From: Paenibacillus sp. FSL H8-0332 | GTDB lineage: Bacteria > Bacillota > Bacilli > Paenibacillales > Paenibacillaceae | Direction: 5' to 3' | Length of the DNA stretch: 64,000 nucleotides | Assembly: GCF_037963835.1 (NCBI RefSeq) | Contig: NZ_CP150145.1 | Coordinates: 4,464,001 to 4,528,000 of the forward strand | Shown: in pieces, positions 60,537 to 64,000 of the stretch | Layout of the letters: every line of letters starts with the position of its first letter | Position numbering within the stretch: the first letter of the stretch is position 1 | Program-made: the position numbers and the translations under genes | Notes under the pieces: model-generated | Database searches by the model: none | The model's input: only the letters and a program-made list of their open reading frames with translations | Told to the model about the DNA's origin: nothing

Positions 60537-60758
60537 CTACCTCGTGTAATCCTCGTATTCGTCTCTCCTGTTCAGCTTGGAGTACATATATTCATCATTC
60601 TTCAGCTTATAGAGCTGGCCCATGGCACCAAAGATCAACAGCAGTACTACAATTAGACCATAGGCATAGATAAACTGGTTGAAATAGAAGCACAATACAA
60701 TGGCTGCAAAGGTCATAAGCAGCAGTGCAAGTGCGATCCGGCTCAAAATTCTCTTCAT
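60537..60758 (-). CDS. Small two-segment membrane protein of unknown function
   Basis: This 73-residue protein has hydrophobic segments at about 7-25 (IALALLLMTFAAIVLCFYF) and 32-48 (YGLIVVLLLIFGAMG), then a charged tail rich in Lys, Asp, Tyr and Arg (NRRDEYEDYTR). GGAGG lies before ATG. Resembles small YpdA/YkzI-like membrane proteins only in layout. No function can be assigned. Confidence 0.65.
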   Translation of the reverse strand: MKRILSRIALALLLMTFAAIVLCFYFNQFIYAYGLIVVLLLIFGAMGQLYKLKNDEYMYSKLNRRDEYEDYTR

Positions 60759-60831
60759 CAGGGTTCCTCCGCAGAAATTTTTAGTCTCAATCTATCATAA
60801 TCTGCGGATGAATGTTGTCGAACGCTGTCAT

Positions 60832-62526
60832 TTAGATTAATTTAGAGAGTACTGTTCCCGCCAGCAGCTCCCCGAGCGTCTTATCCAGCGGCAGCGGCTT
60901 GTTGCCCAGGCAGGTGCGGAGCGCGGTCAGCAGCACCCGTACATCATATTTGCTCGGATGGACGGGAATCACCTCTTTGTCCAGCGCCAGCAGATTGTAG
61001 ACGGCCATCATTGCGGAGCGGACCGAATATTCCACGGTGAACACGCAGTCGTCCGGCACTTCGGCGAACTGGCCGAGGAAGGCCAGATTCACACTGCCCT
61101 GCGGCACGACCTGCGGACGGTCACCAAGAACGCGCGGCATGAACTGCGCAGTGATATAAGGCATCATACAAGGGATGACATTAGTGGTATGCTCCAGAAT
61201 CTCGGGAATGCGGTCCGCAAGGCCCATATGGTAGCACAGTTCCTCCAGCAGCTCGCGTCCGGTGCAGTCGCTCATTTTTTTCTTGATATAGTCACCTTCG
61301 GCATCCGGGAACAGGCCATACGCCCACAGCACCTTCACGTTGTCCGGCTGGTTGATGAAATGAGGCTGCTTCGGTGCGGTCCAGGACATCATCCAGCTGG
61401 AGTCTTTGATCGTCACCACGCCGCCCATGCCGGGAGCATCTCCCGTCAGCTCCAGCAGATAAGGGAATACAATCTCATCATCGGTAAAAGTCATCGTGAA
61501 CGACAACCATTTGGACTTGTCGATATCCCCGCAGAACACCTCGGGACGGCCGAAATCCGGGGATTTAGCAGCAAGCTTACCCCACAGGCTCCAGCAGCCG
61601 CGTTCTGTAACAGACCGGTTCAGCACAGCCGGATGGTTCAGATCGCCCACAGTAGAATTCTCTGTCATTGAGCCGTTCGTGACCATGATCAGATCCCCGC
61701 GTGTCACCGGAATTGTCTTCGGGGAGCCGTTCACCTGCACCTGAATCGCGGTTACAACTTTCTCCTCACCATTGATGCTAAGCTCCAGATCCGTGACCTG
61801 ATGCCCTTTGTCAAAATGAACGCCCTCACGCTCCAGCCACTTCATCAGCGGCAGGATCAGCGAGTCGAACTGGTTGTATTCGGTGTGCAAAATTCCTTTC
61901 AGCTGGTTCATCCCGGAGATCAGGTGCATGAACCGCTCCATATAACGCTTCACCTCCACTACGCTATGCCAATTCTCGAAGGCGAACATGGAGCGCCAGA
62001 AATACCAGAAATTCGTCTCCAGGAAGCTCGGGTCAAAAAACTGCTCAATCGTCACCGCGCCCAGTCTCTCTTCGGTAGCCAGCGTCAGCTTGCCTAATTG
62101 CAGCGCATGTGCGGTTGAGAGTCCAAGCGAGGAGAAGTCGGCGGGGGTGCCTTGCTTTTCCACCAGACGGCAATGCGATTCAATCGGTTCAGCCAGATTC
62201 AGCTCCCGGAATTCATCCAGCACTGTCCGGTCCGGATTGGTCAGGGAAGGGATGAAGCCGAACAGCTCCATGAAGCACTCGAAGTGCTCTTCAATCTCGC
62301 GTCCGCCCCGGGCGCTGTAACCGTCCTTGGCATTGCCCGCCCCATCCATGGAACCGCCGTATACAGCCGATTGCTCCAGAATATGAATATTCCGGCCGGG
62401 CATATGCCCGTCGCGGATCAGGAATGCCGCCGCCGACAGGGAGCCGATTCCTCCTCCAACGAGATAAGCCTTGCGTGAAGCGATGCCTTCCTGTACCTGC
62501 GGATGAATTCTTTGATATATACCCAT
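60832..62526 (-). CDS. ohyA: Oleate hydratase (myosin-cross-reactive antigen family)
   Basis: This 564-residue FAD protein adds water to the cis-9 double bond of unsaturated fatty acids, giving 10-hydroxy fatty acids, and detoxifies host or environmental oleate. The FAD motif YLVGGGIGSLSAAAFLIRDG is followed by the signature GGREIEEHFECFMELF containing the catalytic Glu region, and by QFDSLILPLMKWL. The start at 62526 follows GAAGAGG. A TetR regulator gene lies 130 bases upstream on the same strand, suggesting fatty-acid-responsive control. Confidence 0.95.
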   Translation of the reverse strand: MGIYQRIHPQVQEGIASRKAYLVGGGIGSLSAAAFLIRDGHMPGRNIHILEQSAVYGGSMDGAGNAKDGYSARGGREIEEHFECFMELFGFIPSLTNPDRTVLDEFRELNLAEPIESHCRLVEKQGTPADFSSLGLSTAHALQLGKLTLATEERLGAVTIEQFFDPSFLETNFWYFWRSMFAFENWHSVVEVKRYMERFMHLISGMNQLKGILHTEYNQFDSLILPLMKWLEREGVHFDKGHQVTDLELSINGEEKVVTAIQVQVNGSPKTIPVTRGDLIMVTNGSMTENSTVGDLNHPAVLNRSVTERGCWSLWGKLAAKSPDFGRPEVFCGDIDKSKWLSFTMTFTDDEIVFPYLLELTGDAPGMGGVVTIKDSSWMMSWTAPKQPHFINQPDNVKVLWAYGLFPDAEGDYIKKKMSDCTGRELLEELCYHMGLADRIPEILEHTTNVIPCMMPYITAQFMPRVLGDRPQVVPQGSVNLAFLGQFAEVPDDCVFTVEYSVRSAMMAVYNLLALDKEVIPVHPSKYDVRVLLTALRTCLGNKPLPLDKTLGELLAGTVLSKLI

Positions 62527-62656
62527 GTGTCCTCTTCCTTCCATGATCAGGGGATAAGTGCCTGCTAACTGCCTTCACTATACCCGCCGTGAATCAGGGA
62601 TTCTATGGACAGCCGGGCGCTACTGTCTAGGGATTACACATCCGCCGGACATTGTG

Positions 62657-63265
62657 TCATGAATTCACCGGATGAACCGCAGTCTGATAATGCTCAAGCC
62701 CACGGGCAATGCATCCGTCCATAATCCGCGATACTTTGTCCACTACCCCGGCCGGATCTGTATTCGCCCCTGCTTTGAGCCAGTGGATCACCTGTTCAAG
62801 GATGCCCAGCGTGTAGAAATCGGCTATATCCAGTCTGGCCTGCATTCTCACAGGCTCTGGAATCTGCTCCTGTCCGGGCCACGCCTGCCCGTCCAGCTCC
62901 TCCACTACGCTGATCATGACGCGGTAAATCACCCCGTACAGGAACTCTTCCAGATGCTCGCGTCCCAGCGAATGGAAGGTATTCAGACAGATGGTTTTGT
63001 TATTTACGGTGTAGCGCAGGACGCTTAGGAACCCTTGCTTCCAGCCCGCCCAACAGCAGTATTGGTCCAGTCCTTCAATCACTTCTGACTTGTAGATCCA
63101 GCCGAGCAGCTCATAGATATCCTGAAAATGATTATAAAACGTATGGCGGGTCACCCCGCAATCCGCCGTGAGCTGTTGGATCGTTATTTTATTCAGCGGC
63201 CTTGTGAGCATAAGCTTCTTCAGGGACCGGGCTAACGCGTTCTTCGTTAAAAGGGAATTGGACAT
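62657..63265 (-). CDS. TetR/AcrR-family transcriptional regulator
   Basis: This 202-residue protein has an N-terminal helix-turn-helix (ITIQQLTADCGVTRHTFYNHFQDIYELLGWIYK), a TetR signature of the DhaS-like subgroup, and a C-terminal helical ligand domain. The start at 63265 follows AGGAGGAAGAG. It is upstream of oleate hydratase on the same strand; control of that gene by fatty acids is the simplest hypothesis. Confidence 0.9.
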   Translation of the reverse strand: MSNSLLTKNALARSLKKLMLTRPLNKITIQQLTADCGVTRHTFYNHFQDIYELLGWIYKSEVIEGLDQYCCWAGWKQGFLSVLRYTVNNKTICLNTFHSLGREHLEEFLYGVIYRVMISVVEELDGQAWPGQEQIPEPVRMQARLDIADFYTLGILEQVIHWLKAGANTDPAGVVDKVSRIMDGCIARGLEHYQTAVHPVNS

Positions 63266-63350
63266 CTCTTCCTCCTGAACATTCGGATTTAATATTCCAA
63301 TTATAACCAATTGCGAGTTTGTTTTCACCCTGCCTGCTCCGCAGCTCTCG

Positions 63351-64000
63351 TTACTCCCGCTCGCCGAGCCGGACCGCATAGGTCTTATATCCTGCTTCGC
63401 TAATCTCCAGGCAGTTCAGCTGCTCCCCGTACACGCAGCCGCCGTCGATGCCTATTTTATCGCCCAGCGGACTGAACCAGACTCCTGCGCCGTCCTGCAT
63501 ATCTACCGTAGAGGTATGGCCGAAGACGACCGTCTTCTCCGTAGAAGTAACAGGATGATTGTAGAAAGGCTCCCGAATCCAGATAAAATCATACTCCCGC
63601 TGGGTCCGCCAGTCGGCAAGGGAAGGATCAATGCCCGCATGAACGAACAGATGGGTCTCCGTCTCATAGTAGTAGGGCAGCGAACCCAGAAAATCCAGAT
63701 GCTCCTTATACTCCGTACGCATGAACCGCTTCATCTCCGTATAATCCCTCCAGCCTGAATCCGGGTGCAGCAGCACCGAATCCCGGCCTCCGCAATAGCT
63801 CAGCAGGGTATGGAATCCCCCATTCGTAATCCAGTGGGTATCCCGCTTATCATCCTCTCCCGCCAGCGCATCGCAGGCCATCTGATCATGGTTCCCCCGC
63901 AGCACAATAACGCCATCTGATTCAGCAAGCCGCTTCACCTGTTCCACGACCGCCCTACTGTCCGGCCCTCTGTCCACATAATCGCCCAGCAGGATCAATT
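63351..64000 (-). CDS. Calcineurin-like metallophosphatase, 5' end beyond the window
   Basis: At least 216 residues of a PPP-type phosphatase. LLGDYVDRGPDSR (GDxVDRG) and VLRGNHDQMACDAL (GNHD) are two of the metal-binding motifs, and HAGIDPS and VVFGHTSTVD complete the site. The first motif (GDIHG) should lie upstream, outside the window. The reading frame is open to the window edge and the TTG near 63998 is not a credible start. Members act as serine/threonine or diadenosine-tetraphosphate phosphatases; PrpE/ApaH-like activity cannot be separated here. Confidence 0.85.
   Translation of the reverse strand, partial: LILLGDYVDRGPDSRAVVEQVKRLAESDGVIVLRGNHDQMACDALAGEDDKRDTHWITNGGFHTLLSYCGGRDSVLLHPDSGWRDYTEMKRFMRTEYKEHLDFLGSLPYYYETETHLFVHAGIDPSLADWRTQREYDFIWIREPFYNHPVTSTEKTVVFGHTSTVDMQDGAGVWFSPLGDKIGIDGGCVYGEQLNCLEISEAGYKTYAVRLGERE

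Overview
The window looks like a Paenibacillus chromosome or a close relative in the Paenibacillaceae. The evidence is moderate GC, strong AGGAGG ribosome binding sites, complete sporulation and germination genes (spoVA, gerA-type, spmAB, dacB, gerW-like ytfJ), and a gene order matching the Bacillus subtilis rib-scp-dacB-spmAB-rluB-resABCDE block. No rRNA, tRNA, CRISPR array or prophage was found.

Layout. 0-3.4 kb holds a short-chain dehydrogenase divergent from a WYL regulator, and a chemotaxis receptor with no extracellular sensor. 3.8-7.8 kb is the most unusual part: a class I cyclic-di-GMP riboswitch with an intrinsic terminator leads into a thiamine-diphosphate enzyme and a carboxymuconolactone-decarboxylase-like protein. 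A STAS-like protein with its own promoter and a KAS III homologue lacking two catalytic residues follow. 7.9-16.5 kb (minus strand) has glpK, resE, resD, resC, resB, resA, rluB and a small amidase-like gene. 17.0-18.4 kb is an IS3-family element with a frameshift signal, inserted in a dispersed intergenic repeat. 18.5-28.2 kb (minus) continues the conserved block: spmB, spmA, dacB, ytfJ, a DUF2953 gene, scpB, scpA, ribH, ribBA, ribE and ribD, ending in an FMN riboswitch. mscL follows.

29.4-32.9 kb is a large LPXTG-anchored adhesin. 34.2-40.0 kb is ppiB, lysA, spoVAF, spoVAB, spoVAA; spoVAF carries a ~360-residue low-complexity N-terminus with repeated short motifs, and spoVAC-AE are absent. 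41.5-42.8 kb has a second FMN riboswitch in front of an EamA-type transporter, suggesting riboflavin uptake. 43-49 kb contains a membrane-fused phosphate-binding-like protein, a carboxylesterase, an AI-2E family permease, a second SDR, an acetyltransferase and a small [2Fe-2S] protein.

49.6-60 kb is an iron-uptake region with three Fur-box-like sites: a Btr-like AraC regulator, a siderophore-binding lipoprotein, two FecCD permeases and a ferredoxin-NADP reductase-like flavoprotein. It is split by a gerA-type germination operon in A-C-B order, and no transport ATPase is present. The window ends with a TetR regulator, oleate hydratase and a metallophosphatase cut by the window edge.
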